DNA of 33,947 bases from Nonomuraea sp. MG754425 (GCF_021699195.1 NZ_SSXE01000105.1:1-33947); one strand, 5' to 3'. Positions 7,019 through 15,514 are shown, numbered from the stretch's first letter. The notes: generated from the letters alone by a model not told the origin. Numbers and translations are program-made.

Positions 7019-7757
7019 CGCGGGTCACCAGTTCGGGATCGTCGCTCATCGGCACGTGACCGCAGCCCAGCAGCAGCTTGACCCGCTGCCCCGACCAGCG
7101 CCCCGCGCGTACGGCCTGGCGGCGCGGCAGCAGCCGGTCGCGCTCGCCCCACGCGATCGTGACGGGCGACTTCGGCGGCGCGGGCGGCATCAGCCCGCCG
7201 AACGACTCCAGCGTGTCGTCGAACCCCGGCGCCCGGCCCAGCGCCTCGGTGGCGGCGATCAGGGCGGCCGGGTCGAGCCTGGACGGGTGGGCGACCAGGA
7301 GGCCCGCGGACAGTGTGCGGAGGTGGCGGTTCTCCAGCCGCTCCAGCGGCATCGCGCGGGCCGAGGCCCGCATGGCGCGTAGCAGCGCCTGGCAGTAGAG
7401 CAGCTCCGAGCGGGACCAGAAGCCGGCCGGGGAGAGCGCGACCGCCGTGCTCACGACGCCGCGCGCGGCCAGTTCGAGCGCGATGTAGCCGCCCAGCGAG
7501 TTGCCCGCCACGGCAGGCTCGCGGATGCCGAGCCGGGCGCAGAACGACTCGACCGCGTCCGCCAGCGACTCGGCGGTGTACGGGATACCCGGCGGCAACT
7601 CGGGCGAGGCCCCGAAGCCGGGCAGATCCAGTGCGATCACCGTGCGGGTGGCGGCCAGCCGGTCGATGACCGGCAGCCAGCCCTGCCAGTGGTGGCCGAT
7701 GCCGTGGATGAGGATCAGCGGCGCACCGGTGCCCCTGCGTTCGAAGGCCAGGTCCAT
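7002..7757 (-). CDS. Alpha/beta-fold hydrolase
   Basis: The 251-residue protein has the alpha/beta hydrolase order: LILIHGIGHHWQGW (oxyanion-hole HG), LDLPGFGAS, the nucleophile elbow GNSLGG with S87, the acid in AWGERDRLLP and the catalytic His in GCGHVPMSDDP. The substrate is unknown; esters, epoxides and C-C hydrolase substrates are all possible. It lies 16 bp downstream of the SpoIIE-type gene on the same strand and is probably cotranscribed with it. The ATG at 7757 matches the family N-terminus but has no clear Shine-Dalgarno. It overlaps the convergent MarR-like gene by 17 bp. Confidence 0.87.
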   Translation of the reverse strand: MDLAFERRGTGAPLILIHGIGHHWQGWLPVIDRLAATRTVIALDLPGFGASPELPPGIPYTAESLADAVESFCARLGIREPAVAGNSLGGYIALELAARGVVSTAVALSPAGFWSRSELLYCQALLRAMRASARAMPLERLENRHLRTLSAGLLVAHPSRLDPAALIAATEALGRAPGFDDTLESFGGLMPPAPPKSPVTIAWGERDRLLPRRQAVRAGRWSGQRVKLLLGCGHVPMSDDPELVTRVILGT

Positions 7758-7773
7758 GGGCGCCAGTGAACCA

Positions 7774-9996
7774 TCACCTGCCGCGGGTGGGAATCTCGAA
7801 CCAGACGGCTTTGCCTTCCCTGGTGGGACGCGATCCCCAGCGCCGGGCGAGCTGGTCGACCAGGTAGAGGCCGCGCCCGCCCTCGTCGTTCTCGCCCGCG
7901 CTGCGGATCCGGGGCAGCCGCAGGTCCTGGTCGAACACCTCGACCCAGACCGCCTCCTCGCCCCTGCGCAGCCGGAGCGTGAACTCCTTGTCGCCGACCA
8001 CTTCGTCCTCGAAGCCCGGCATGTCCCAGGACTCCTCGAACGGCAGCGGCGGCCCCTCCACGACCAGTTCCCTGCGCGGCACCCCGGCGGTGGCGGCGTG
8101 CAGCACCACGTTGGTGACCACCTCGGAGACGAGCAGGCAGGCCAGTTCGGCGCGTTCCTCGGGCACGTTCCAGCTCGCGAACGCCTCCGAGGCCATGCGG
8201 CGCGCCTCGCCCACCATGATGGGCTGGGCGGGGAACGTGCGGGACTCCACGTCGAGGTCGATGTCGCTGGAGCGGACCACGAGGATCGCCATGTCGTCGT
8301 CGATCTCGCCGGGCACCGCCACCGTGGCGGTGTCGGCGATGCGCTCGACCTCGGCGTCGGACATCTTGGCGAGCTTCTCGCAGAGCACGCCAAGGGTCTC
8401 GGACTCGTTCGGCATCCGGCCGTCGCGGCTGGGGCGGCGGTCGACCAGGCCGTCGGTGTAGAGCAGCAGCGCCGCGCCCGGCGGCAGCGTCCGCGTCTCC
8501 TCCTTGTAGACCAGGTCGGCGTGCAGGCCCTTGGCGCGCACCCCGAGCGGCTGGCCGACCTCCTCGATGTCGAGCTCGACGCACTGCCCGTCGACCAGCA
8601 GCAGCGGCGGGGCGTGTCCGGCGTTGGCGAAGGAGAGCTGGCGGGACCAGGCGTCGTAGACGAGGTATTGGCAGGTCACGATGGGCGGGATGCTGATGTC
8701 GGCGCCGTTGTCGTCCTGCTCGGGGGTGGCGATGATGCGGGTCCACTCGTCGAGCCTGGCCAGGATGTCGGCCGGGGACTTGTCGTCTTGCGCGAAGGCC
8801 CGCAGCGCCGCCCTGAGCTGGCCCATGATGGCCGCGGCCTTGGCGCCCCTGCCCTCGACGTCGCCGATCACGATGCCGACGCGGCCGGCCGACAGCGGGA
8901 TGACGTCGTACCAGTCGCCGCCCACCTGGGTCTGGATGCCCTGGCCGTGGGAGGCCAGCGGGGCCGCCGGGTAGTAGCGCACGGCGATCTGCAGGCCGTC
9001 GAGCTGCGGCAACGCCCTGGGCAGCAGGTACTTCTGGAACGACTCGGCCGTGTGGCGCTCCTCCTCGAACAGCAGCGCGTTGTCGATGGCGAGCGCGACC
9101 CGGGTGGCGATGGCGCCCACGAAGTCGCGGTCGAAGGCGTCGTAGTGGGGGCTGCGGCGGTCGGTGAGGTTGGACAGGCCCAGGTACATCAGCCCGAGCG
9201 TCTCGCCCCGCACCAGCAGCGGCGCCACGATGGCGGAGGTCATGCCGATCTCGCCGCACAGGCGCGCGCTGTTCTCGTGGGGCTTGGGGTAACGGCTGCT
9301 CGCGAAGTCCTCGACGAGGATCGTCTCCTGGCGGCGCAGCGCGGTGTCGGCGTAGTGGCCGGAGGGGTAGCGGATCTCCGCGCCCACCGGCTTCCACGTG
9401 CCCGACGGCGGGGTCCACCCCTGCACGTGCTGCGAGACCCGGCGGACGAGCCGGTCGCCCTCCATCAACTCGATGAAGCAGTGGTCGGCGAACTGCGGGA
9501 CGAGCATCTCCGCGACGCGCTTGAGCGTCTCCTCGACGTAGAGGGAGCCCGCCAGTCGCTCGCCGATGCGTTCGAGCAGCCCGAAGCGGTCCTTCTCCCG
9601 CTCGTTGCTGCGCAGCGCCTCGCGGGCCGTGATGACGATCCCCGTCACCGAGCCCGACGCGTGGCGCATCGGCACGGCCTGCGCCCGGACGTAGACGACG
9701 GTGCCGTCGCCGCGCCTGACGTCGAAGGTGCCCTCCCACACGCCGCCCTTGAGCACGTGTTTGGCCAGCTCGATCGCCATGGGGTGGTCCTTGTCCATGA
9801 TGCCGAGGGACAGGGCCGACCCGTCACGCGAAGGCGGCTTGCCCTGACGACCGAAAAGTTTTTCGGCGAAAGGGTTCCAATAGAGGAGATTGCTGAAACG
9901 GTCGGTGACGACCACGGCCATCTCGGCGTGGTCGAGCACGGACCCAGCAGCAAGGTGATCAGCCGCTTCTTGTGACAGATCCCCCCATCGCTTCAT
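7774..9996 (-). CDS. PAS-GAF-SpoIIE phosphatase with C-terminal anti-sigma-type ATPase domain
   Basis: This 740-residue cytoplasmic signalling protein has, in order: a PAS domain (about 15-125, NLLYWNPFAEKLFG), a GAF domain (about 145-310), a PPM/SpoIIE Ser/Thr phosphatase (about 340-555, with VGGDWYDVIPL, GDVEGRGAKAAAIMGQLR and the late EIDDDMAILVVR) and a GHKL ATPase (about 585-735, N-box LLVSEVVTNVVLHA, G-box GGRGLYLVDQLA). Such proteins control anti-anti-sigma factors: the phosphatase activates a STAS protein and the kinase domain can inactivate it. The segment between N-box and G-box looks longer than usual (acidic, PFEESWDMPGFEDEVVGDKE). The ATG at 9996 has GGAG 10 bases upstream. The window's STAS protein (18862-19200) is a candidate partner by inference only. 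Confidence 0.92.
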   Translation of the reverse strand: MKRWGDLSQEAADHLAAGSVLDHAEMAVVVTDRFSNLLYWNPFAEKLFGRQGKPPSRDGSALSLGIMDKDHPMAIELAKHVLKGGVWEGTFDVRRGDGTVVYVRAQAVPMRHASGSVTGIVITAREALRSNEREKDRFGLLERIGERLAGSLYVEETLKRVAEMLVPQFADHCFIELMEGDRLVRRVSQHVQGWTPPSGTWKPVGAEIRYPSGHYADTALRRQETILVEDFASSRYPKPHENSARLCGEIGMTSAIVAPLLVRGETLGLMYLGLSNLTDRRSPHYDAFDRDFVGAIATRVALAIDNALLFEEERHTAESFQKYLLPRALPQLDGLQIAVRYYPAAPLASHGQGIQTQVGGDWYDVIPLSAGRVGIVIGDVEGRGAKAAAIMGQLRAALRAFAQDDKSPADILARLDEWTRIIATPEQDDNGADISIPPIVTCQYLVYDAWSRQLSFANAGHAPPLLLVDGQCVELDIEEVGQPLGVRAKGLHADLVYKEETRTLPPGAALLLYTDGLVDRRPSRDGRMPNESETLGVLCEKLAKMSDAEVERIADTATVAVPGEIDDDMAILVVRSSDIDLDVESRTFPAQPIMVGEARRMASEAFASWNVPEERAELACLLVSEVVTNVVLHAATAGVPRRELVVEGPPLPFEESWDMPGFEDEVVGDKEFTLRLRRGEEAVWVEVFDQDLRLPRIRSAGENDEGGRGLYLVDQLARRWGSRPTREGKAVWFEIPTRGR

Positions 9997-10119
9997 CCGG
10001 AGACCACTCCTCGGGGTGGCGTGTCTGCAAAGCGGACCACGGGCGCTCCTGCAACAGTCTTGGCCAGGGGGGAGTGGAGGGCCTCCCAGGAGGGATTCAA
10101 CCAAGTAGCTGCGCGCGCG

Positions 10120-10827
10120 TCAGCGCTTGGAGACAAAAACGTGCGCGGCGACATCGCGCGGAAGCTCCGCGGGCGTGTCCTTCGCGTCACCGTCACCTGT
10201 CACCCGTACACCGTCGTCGCTCGCCGCGAGCGTCACCTCGCGTCCGGGTTGTATCCCAACTTGCTTGAGTTTAAGCATCACAGCGGGATCGCTTTGCACT
10301 TGTTCGCTAATTCGACGCACGACAACGGGTGTGTCGCGTGTGCCGGCGAGGTCGCACATGGTCGTCAGCGTGTCGTCGTCGCCGCTGTCGACCGGTTCCC
10401 TGGCGCCCAGTTCGGCCAGCCCCGGGATGGGGTTGCCGTGCGGGCACACCGTCGGGTTGTCGAGCAGCGTCACCAGGCGCGACTCCACCGACTCCGACAT
10501 GACGTGCTCCCACCGGCACGCCTCGATGTGCACCTCTTCCCAGGGAAGGCCGATCACCTGCGTGAGCAGGCATTCGGCCAGACGGTGCTTACGCATCACG
10601 CGCGTGGCGAGGGTGCGGCCGAGCTCGGTCATCGACAGGTGGCGGTCACCCTCGACGCGGACGAGCCCGTCGCGTTCCATGCGTGCGACGGTCTGGCTCA
10701 CGGTGGGGCCGCTCTGCTGAAGACGCTCCGCGATGCGGGCCCGCAGCGGGACGATGCCCTCTTCCTCGAGCTCGTAGATGGTACGGAGATACATCTCCGT
10801 GGTGTCGATCAGGCCGTGTGCGGTCAA
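10120..10827 (-). CDS. ideR: Iron-dependent repressor IdeR/DmdR (DtxR family)
   Basis: From a TTG at 10827, with GGAGG four bases upstream, the protein is 235 residues and begins like IdeR (GLIDTTEMYLRTIYELEEEG). It has an N-terminal winged HTH (SGPTVSQTVARMERDGL), a metal-binding/dimer domain and a C-terminal SH3-like domain (from about 155). All known IdeR metal ligands are present with an offset of +2 from M. tuberculosis numbering: M12, H81, E85, H100, C104, E107, H108. With Fe(II) bound it represses siderophore and iron-uptake genes. An ATG at 10896 would add 23 residues with no family match. An MFS exporter lies upstream on the same strand. Confidence 0.92.
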   Translation of the reverse strand: MTAHGLIDTTEMYLRTIYELEEEGIVPLRARIAERLQQSGPTVSQTVARMERDGLVRVEGDRHLSMTELGRTLATRVMRKHRLAECLLTQVIGLPWEEVHIEACRWEHVMSESVESRLVTLLDNPTVCPHGNPIPGLAELGAREPVDSGDDDTLTTMCDLAGTRDTPVVVRRISEQVQSDPAVMLKLKQVGIQPGREVTLAASDDGVRVTGDGDAKDTPAELPRDVAAHVFVSKR

Positions 10828-10903
10828 GGCTCCTCCCAAGTGAAATGGTACGCCGATCGTGGGACTGAGCCCGTCCGCCGCGGGCGCAGGAGTCACAGGG
10901 AAC

Positions 10904-10933
10904 CCTATTCGCAGAACGACCGGCCATGGTCAA
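10904..10933 (-). promoter_or_regulatory. Candidate ideR promoter
   Basis: On the minus strand TTGACC (10933-10928) is followed by an 18-bp spacer and AATAGG (10909-10904), about 75 bp upstream of the TTG start. It is the best housekeeping-type match in the gap between the MFS gene and ideR. It suggests that ideR has its own promoter. Confidence 0.4.
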
Positions 10934-10995
10934 GGTCGGCAACAATATGACCGCCGAGTTCCTTCCCGGCCGTCCCGGTCCGGATTCCCGCCCGC

Positions 10996-12234
10996 CTATC
11001 GGGCCCGGTAGTTACGGAAACCGGCCACCGACAGCCCGACGACCAGCACGACGGCGGCGCACGCCAGGCCGCCGCCCACCCAGGCCCCGGTCAGCCCGAA
11101 GGCCGTCGCCGTGGCCCCGGCCCGCAGGTCGCCCAGACGCGGGCCGCCCGCCACGACCACCATGAACGCCCCCTGCAGCCGTCCGCGCATCTCGTCGGGG
11201 GCGTAGAGCTGCAGGATCGACTGCCGCCACACCGAGGAGACCACGTCGGCCACGCCGCCGATCGCCATGAAGAGCACCAGCAGCCACAGGTCGTCCACCA
11301 GCCCGGCGGCGGCCACGGCCAGCCCCCACAGGGCGATGACGATCGTCAGCGCCACCCCCTGCCGGCTGACCCGCCCGACCCAGCCGGAGAACAGCGCGCC
11401 GGCGACCGAGCCGATGGCCATGGCGGAGTTCATCCAGCCGAGGGCCAGCAGGTCACCGCCGAACCGCTGCGCCGTCAGTTCGGGGAACAACGCCCGCGGC
11501 AGGGCGAACACCATGGCGATGATGTCCACGACGAACGACATCATCAGCACCGGGCTCCTGACGATGAAGCTGAGCCCGTCCAGCACCGATCGGGCTCCCG
11601 GACGTGTCACTTCGCCCAGCGGAGGCAGTGAGGGCAGCCTGAGCGCCGCGTAGAGGCTTCCTGAGAAGAGCACGGCGTCCACCGCGTACGCCGCCGCGTA
11701 CCCGCCGCCGTGCACCATCGCCAGCCCGCCCACCATCGGCCCCAGCACCGCGCCGAGGCTGTAGACCAGCGAGTTGAGCGCGTTCGCGGCCGGGACCAGC
11801 TCGCGGTCCATGAGCCTGGGGATGATCGCGCCCCTGGTCGGGCCGGTGATGGCGAAGCCGGTGGCGTTCACCGCGACCGCGAGGAAGATCAGGTAGATGT
11901 TGTTCAGGCCGAGCAGCGCCTGGACGAGGATGAACAGCGTGGCCGCCCAGGCGATCAGTGAGCCGGCGACGAGCAGCTTGCGCCGGTCCACGGCGTCGGC
12001 GACCGCGCCGCCCCACAGCCCGAAGACGATCAGCGGGATCAGGTTCGCGATGCCGATCAGGCCCACGTAGAACGAGGACTGCGTGATCTCGTAGACCTGC
12101 TGCCCGACGGCCACGACGGTCACGCCGACGCCCACGTGCGACACGGCCTGGCCCAGCCAGATCCGGCGGTAAGCGGCGACGCCCAGGGGCCGGGTGTCTA
12201 ACAGGTGCCGCTTGACCAGATCCCCAATTGCCAC
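10996..12234 (-). CDS. MFS exporter, EntS-like
   Basis: The 412-residue integral membrane protein has about 12 predicted helices. It opens with RPLGVAAYRRIWLGQAVSHVGVG and has the MFS loop GGAVADAVDRRKLL between helices 2 and 3, and APDEMRGRLQGAF in the second half; these fit the MFS_3/enterobactin-exporter-like group. It probably exports a small molecule using the proton gradient. The start is a GTG at 12234, only 10 bp after the pdxH stop on the same strand, so cotranscription with pdxH is likely; no strong Shine-Dalgarno is visible. Being upstream of ideR makes siderophore export a tempting idea, but no iron box was seen. Confidence 0.87.
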   Translation of the reverse strand: MAIGDLVKRHLLDTRPLGVAAYRRIWLGQAVSHVGVGVTVVAVGQQVYEITQSSFYVGLIGIANLIPLIVFGLWGGAVADAVDRRKLLVAGSLIAWAATLFILVQALLGLNNIYLIFLAVAVNATGFAITGPTRGAIIPRLMDRELVPAANALNSLVYSLGAVLGPMVGGLAMVHGGGYAAAYAVDAVLFSGSLYAALRLPSLPPLGEVTRPGARSVLDGLSFIVRSPVLMMSFVVDIIAMVFALPRALFPELTAQRFGGDLLALGWMNSAMAIGSVAGALFSGWVGRVSRQGVALTIVIALWGLAVAAAGLVDDLWLLVLFMAIGGVADVVSSVWRQSILQLYAPDEMRGRLQGAFMVVVAGGPRLGDLRAGATATAFGLTGAWVGGGLACAAVVLVVGLSVAGFRNYRAR

Positions 12235-12244
12235 TTACCGAACA

Positions 12245-12898
12245 TTAAGGGGCAAGTCGCTCAAGCACCCAGCCGGGTCTCGTCCGCCGGTAGCGCAGCC
12301 GATCGTGCATCCGGTCGAGCTGACCCTGCCAGAACTCAACCTCGATCGGGGCGACACGGAAGCCTCCCCAGAAGTCGGGCACCGGCGGATCCTCCGGCCA
12401 GCGCGCCGCGAGTTCCTCGTAACGGGCGTCCAGCTCCTCCCTGGAGCGCACGACCGCCGACTGCCGCGAGGCCCAGGCGCCGACGCGCGAGCCGTAGGGG
12501 CGCGAGGCGAAGTAGGCGGCCGACTCCTCGTGGGAGATGCGCGTCACGGTGCCCTCGACGCGCACCTGACGGCGTACCGGGTGCCAGGGGAACAGCAGCG
12601 AGGCCCGGGGGTTCTCGGCCAGGTCGCGGCCCTTGCGGGACTCGTAGTTGGTGTAGAAGACGAATCCGCGTTCGTCGTAGCCCTTGAGCAGGACGGTCCT
12701 GGCGCTCGGACGCCCGCCGGCGGAGGCGGTGGCCAGGATCATGGCGTTGGGTTCGGGCAGGCCGGCGTCGAGCGCGTCCTGGAACCAGGCGGCGAACTGC
12801 GCGATGGGGTCGGACGCGAGGTCGGTTTCGAGCAACGGCTCGCCCTCGTACGTTCGGCGAAGCCCCGCCAGTGTGGGCGGGCGCGGGGTGGCATCCAC
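12245..12898 (-). CDS. pdxH: Pyridoxamine/pyridoxine 5'-phosphate oxidase
   Basis: The 217-residue FMN enzyme oxidises pyridoxamine or pyridoxine 5'-phosphate to PLP. Family motifs run through the whole length: LRRTYEGEPLLE, PNAMILATAS, GRPSARTVLLKGYDERGF, FYTNYESRKGRDLAENP, FPWHPVRRQVRVEGTV, SRPYGSRVGAWASRQS and the C-terminal FWQGQLDRMHDRLRYRR. The length is normal. The start is a GTG at 12898 without a Shine-Dalgarno. It diverges from citrate synthase, and the PLP made could serve SerC, two genes away. The MFS gene follows 10 bp downstream. Confidence 0.96.
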   Translation of the reverse strand: MDATPRPPTLAGLRRTYEGEPLLETDLASDPIAQFAAWFQDALDAGLPEPNAMILATASAGGRPSARTVLLKGYDERGFVFYTNYESRKGRDLAENPRASLLFPWHPVRRQVRVEGTVTRISHEESAAYFASRPYGSRVGAWASRQSAVVRSREELDARYEELAARWPEDPPVPDFWGGFRVAPIEVEFWQGQLDRMHDRLRYRRTRPGWVLERLAP

Positions 12899-13110
12899 GA
12901 GACGGTATTCTTGCGCGCTCGCGCGGCGGATCCCATCGTGACCCCACTACCAGCGGGTCGCCGAAGCCACCCCCTCTGACCTGCGGGTTTGTCGAAACGG
13001 CGGGTCCCAAGACCGAGCACGACCTGGGAGGCGGTTAAATTGACCCGCCGGTATCTCGACATCAAGGCATCGCATTGCCGAAACATGGCAAGAAAGGGAG
13101 GCGGCCGAGT

Positions 13111-14217
13111 ATGTCCGACTTCAAACCCGGGCTCGAAGGCGTCGTAGCTTTCGAGACCGAGATCGCGGAACCGGACAAAGAAGGGGGCGCCCTTCGATAC
13201 CGGGGCGTCGACATCGAAGAGCTGGTCGGCCGTGTCCCGTTCGGGCACGTTTGGGGCCTGCTGGTCGACAACACGTTCCAGCCGGGTCTACCCCCGGCGG
13301 AGCCGTACCCCATTCCTGTCCACTCCGGCGACATCCGTGTAGACGTGCAGAGCGCGCTGGCCATGCTGGCGCCCGCGTACGGCTTCAAGCCCCTGCTCGA
13401 CATCAGTGACGACGAGGCCCGCGACCAGCTCGCCCGCGCCTCCGTCATGGCACTCTCGTTCGTCGCGCAGTCCGCGCGCGGGCTGGGTCTGCCGATGGTG
13501 CCGGAGAGCCGGGTCGACGAGGCCAAGAGCATCGTCGAACGTTTCATGATCCGCTGGCGCGGTGAGCCTGATCCCAAGCACGTCAAGGCCATCGACGCCT
13601 ACTGGACCTCCGCCGCCGAGCACGGCATGAACGCCTCGACGTTCACCGCCCGCGTCATCGCGTCCACCGGCGCCGACGTGGCCGCCGCGCTCTCCGGTGC
13701 CGTGGGCGCCATGTCGGGCCCGCTGCACGGCGGCGCCCCCGCGCGGGTCCTGCACATGATCGAGGGCGTCGAGCAGCTCGGCGACGCCAAGAAGTACGTC
13801 CAGAGCGAGCTCGACAAGGGCAACCGCCTCATGGGCTTCGGCCATCGCGTCTACCGTGCCGAGGACCCGCGCGCCCGCGTGCTGCGGCGGACCGCCAAGG
13901 AGCTCGACGCGCCTCGCTACGAGGTCGCGGCGGCGCTGGAGCAGGCCGCGCTGGAGGAACTGCACGCCCGCAAGCCCGACCGCGTGCTGGCCACGAACGT
14001 GGAGTACTGGGCGGCCGTGGTGCTGGACTTCGCCGACGTGCCCTCCTACATGTTCACCTCGATGTTCACCTGTGCGCGCACGGCCGGTTGGGCCGCGCAC
14101 ATCCTGGAGCAGAAGCGCACGGGCCGGCTGGTCCGTCCGAGCGCCACCTACATCGGCCCGACCTCGCGTCCGCTCAGCGAGCTGGCGGGCGCCGACGAGG
14201 TCGTCGGCAAGTACTGA
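13111..14217 (+). CDS. citA: Citrate synthase 2 (actinobacterial CitA type)
   Basis: This 368-residue enzyme condenses acetyl-CoA and oxaloacetate to citrate. The signature MGFGHRVYRAEDPRAR holds H245, and GPLHGG holds H206. At the position of the third catalytic acid, where most citrate synthases have NVD, this protein has NVEYW, so Glu298 would take the role of Asp; from memory this is normal for the CitA branch. The ATG at 13111 is preceded by GGGAGG at about 10 bases; an in-frame TTG at 13075 is the alternative. It diverges from pdxH across 212 bp and ends in a strong hairpin at 14230-14265. It may be a second citrate synthase beside the main TCA enzyme, and methylcitrate synthase activity cannot be excluded. 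Confidence 0.94.
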   Translation: MSDFKPGLEGVVAFETEIAEPDKEGGALRYRGVDIEELVGRVPFGHVWGLLVDNTFQPGLPPAEPYPIPVHSGDIRVDVQSALAMLAPAYGFKPLLDISDDEARDQLARASVMALSFVAQSARGLGLPMVPESRVDEAKSIVERFMIRWRGEPDPKHVKAIDAYWTSAAEHGMNASTFTARVIASTGADVAAALSGAVGAMSGPLHGGAPARVLHMIEGVEQLGDAKKYVQSELDKGNRLMGFGHRVYRAEDPRARVLRRTAKELDAPRYEVAAALEQAALEELHARKPDRVLATNVEYWAAVVLDFADVPSYMFTSMFTCARTAGWAAHILEQKRTGRLVRPSATYIGPTSRPLSELAGADEVVGKY

Positions 14218-14229
14218 ATTCCGTGGGTG

Positions 14230-14268
14230 CGGCTACCGCGCGGCTCCGGGCCGCCGCGGTAGCCGTTT
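14230..14268 (+). terminator. Hairpin after citrate synthase
   Basis: CGGCTACCGCG (14230-14240) pairs perfectly with CGCGGTAGCCG (14255-14265) over 11 bp, followed by only TTT. The loop can pair further through GGC/GCC. It starts 12 bp after the stop codon; weak U tracts are common in high-GC actinomycete terminators. Confidence 0.75.
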
Positions 14269-14367
14269 CGCGTTCCCGAGCCGGAGACCGGCCCGCGGGC
14301 GCACCACCATGACCCGCTCTGTGCCGGTCTGGCAGTACTTTTCGCCGGTCTCAAAGTGCGGACCGCG

Positions 14368-14397
14368 TTCAAGCCATCCGCCGCAGGTCGGTAGGCT
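14368..14397 (+). promoter_or_regulatory. Candidate leaderless promoter of serC
   Basis: TTCAAG (14368-14373), an 18-bp spacer and TAGGCT (14392-14397) end 7 bases before the GTG start at 14405. Transcription would begin at the start codon, consistent with the absence of any Shine-Dalgarno. Confidence 0.5.
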
Positions 14398-14404
14398 CCG
14401 TTAC

Positions 14405-15514
14405 GTGGCTGACATCGTGATTCCCGCTGACATCAAGCCCGCTGACGGCCGCTTCGGCTGTGGGCCGTCGAAGGTCCGCACCGAGCAACTGGCAGCGCTC
14501 GCCGCCTCCGGCGCGAGCCTCATGGGCACCTCGCACCGCCAGAAGCCGGTCAAGAACCTGGTCGGCCGCGTGCGCTCCGGTCTCGCCGACCTGTTCTCGC
14601 TGCCGGAGGGCTACCAGGTGGTGCTGGGCAACGGCGGCACCACCGCGTTCTGGGACATCGCCGCCTTCGGGCTGGTCCGCGAGAAGTCCCAGCACCTGTC
14701 GTTCGGCGAGTTCTCCTCGAAGTTCGCCACGGTCACCAGGAAGGCGCCGTGGCTCGCCGAGCCGAGCGTCGTCAAGTCCGAGGTGGGCACCCACCCCGAG
14801 GCGGTCACCGAGGACGGCGTGGACGCCTACGCGCTCACCCACAACGAGACCTCGACCGGCGTCGCCATGCCGATCAAGCGGGTCGGCTCCGACGACTCGC
14901 TGGTGCTCGTCGACGCCACCTCCGGCGCCGGCGGCCTGCCCGTCGACCTCGCCGAGACCGACGTCTACTACTTCGCGCCGCAGAAGAGCTTCGCCTCCGA
15001 CGGCGGCCTGTGGATCGCGATCATGTCGCCGCGCGCCCTGGCCAGGGTCGAGGAGATCGCCGCGAGCGGCCGGTTCGTGCCCGAGTTCTTCAGCCTGCCG
15101 GTCGCCATCGACAACTCCGGCAAGGACCAGACGTACAACACCCCCTCGGTGGCGACGCTGTTCCTGCTGGCCGACCAGCTCGACTGGATGAACGGCAACG
15201 GCGGCCTGGCCTGGACCACCGCCCGCACGGCCGACTCCAGCCAGCGCCTGTACACCTGGGCCGAGAAGTCGTCCTACGCCACGCCGTTCGCGGCCCCCGA
15301 GTTCCGCTCGCAGGTGGTCGGCACGATCGACTTCAACGACTCCGTCGACGCCGCGGCCGTGGCCAAGGTGCTGCGCGCCAACGACATCGTCGACACCGAG
15401 CCGTACCGCAAGCTGGGCCGCAACCAGTTGCGCGTCGCGATGTTCCCGGCCATCGACCCGGCCGACATCGAGGCGCTCACGACCTGCGTCGACTACGTGG
15501 TCGAGCGCCTCTAG
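14405..15514 (+). CDS. serC: Phosphoserine transaminase
   Basis: The 369-residue PLP enzyme converts 3-phosphohydroxypyruvate and glutamate to phosphoserine in serine synthesis. It is the actinobacterial SerC type: IPADIKPADGRFGCGPSKVR, LMGTSHRQKPVKNLV, and the PLP lysine K194 in YFAPQKSFASDGG. A C-terminal small domain ends in LRVAMFPAIDP. The GTG at 14405 matches the family N-terminus. Its stop codon lies in a CTAG tetranucleotide that also encodes the stop of the convergent BlaI-type gene. pdxH, two genes upstream, makes its cofactor. Confidence 0.96.
   Translation: MADIVIPADIKPADGRFGCGPSKVRTEQLAALAASGASLMGTSHRQKPVKNLVGRVRSGLADLFSLPEGYQVVLGNGGTTAFWDIAAFGLVREKSQHLSFGEFSSKFATVTRKAPWLAEPSVVKSEVGTHPEAVTEDGVDAYALTHNETSTGVAMPIKRVGSDDSLVLVDATSGAGGLPVDLAETDVYYFAPQKSFASDGGLWIAIMSPRALARVEEIAASGRFVPEFFSLPVAIDNSGKDQTYNTPSVATLFLLADQLDWMNGNGGLAWTTARTADSSQRLYTWAEKSSYATPFAAPEFRSQVVGTIDFNDSVDAAAVAKVLRANDIVDTEPYRKLGRNQLRVAMFPAIDPADIEALTTCVDYVVERL

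Noticed and set aside
7501..9975. Open frame of over 800 codons on the plus strand
   Set aside because: It is antisense to the PAS-GAF-SpoIIE gene, whose domains are unmistakable; its His/Arg/Gly/Val-rich translation is the usual mirror of high-GC coding DNA.
10070..10105. Terminator between the SpoIIE gene and ideR (GGAGGGCCTCC)
   Set aside because: The stem is only about 5 bp without a U tract; too weak to call.
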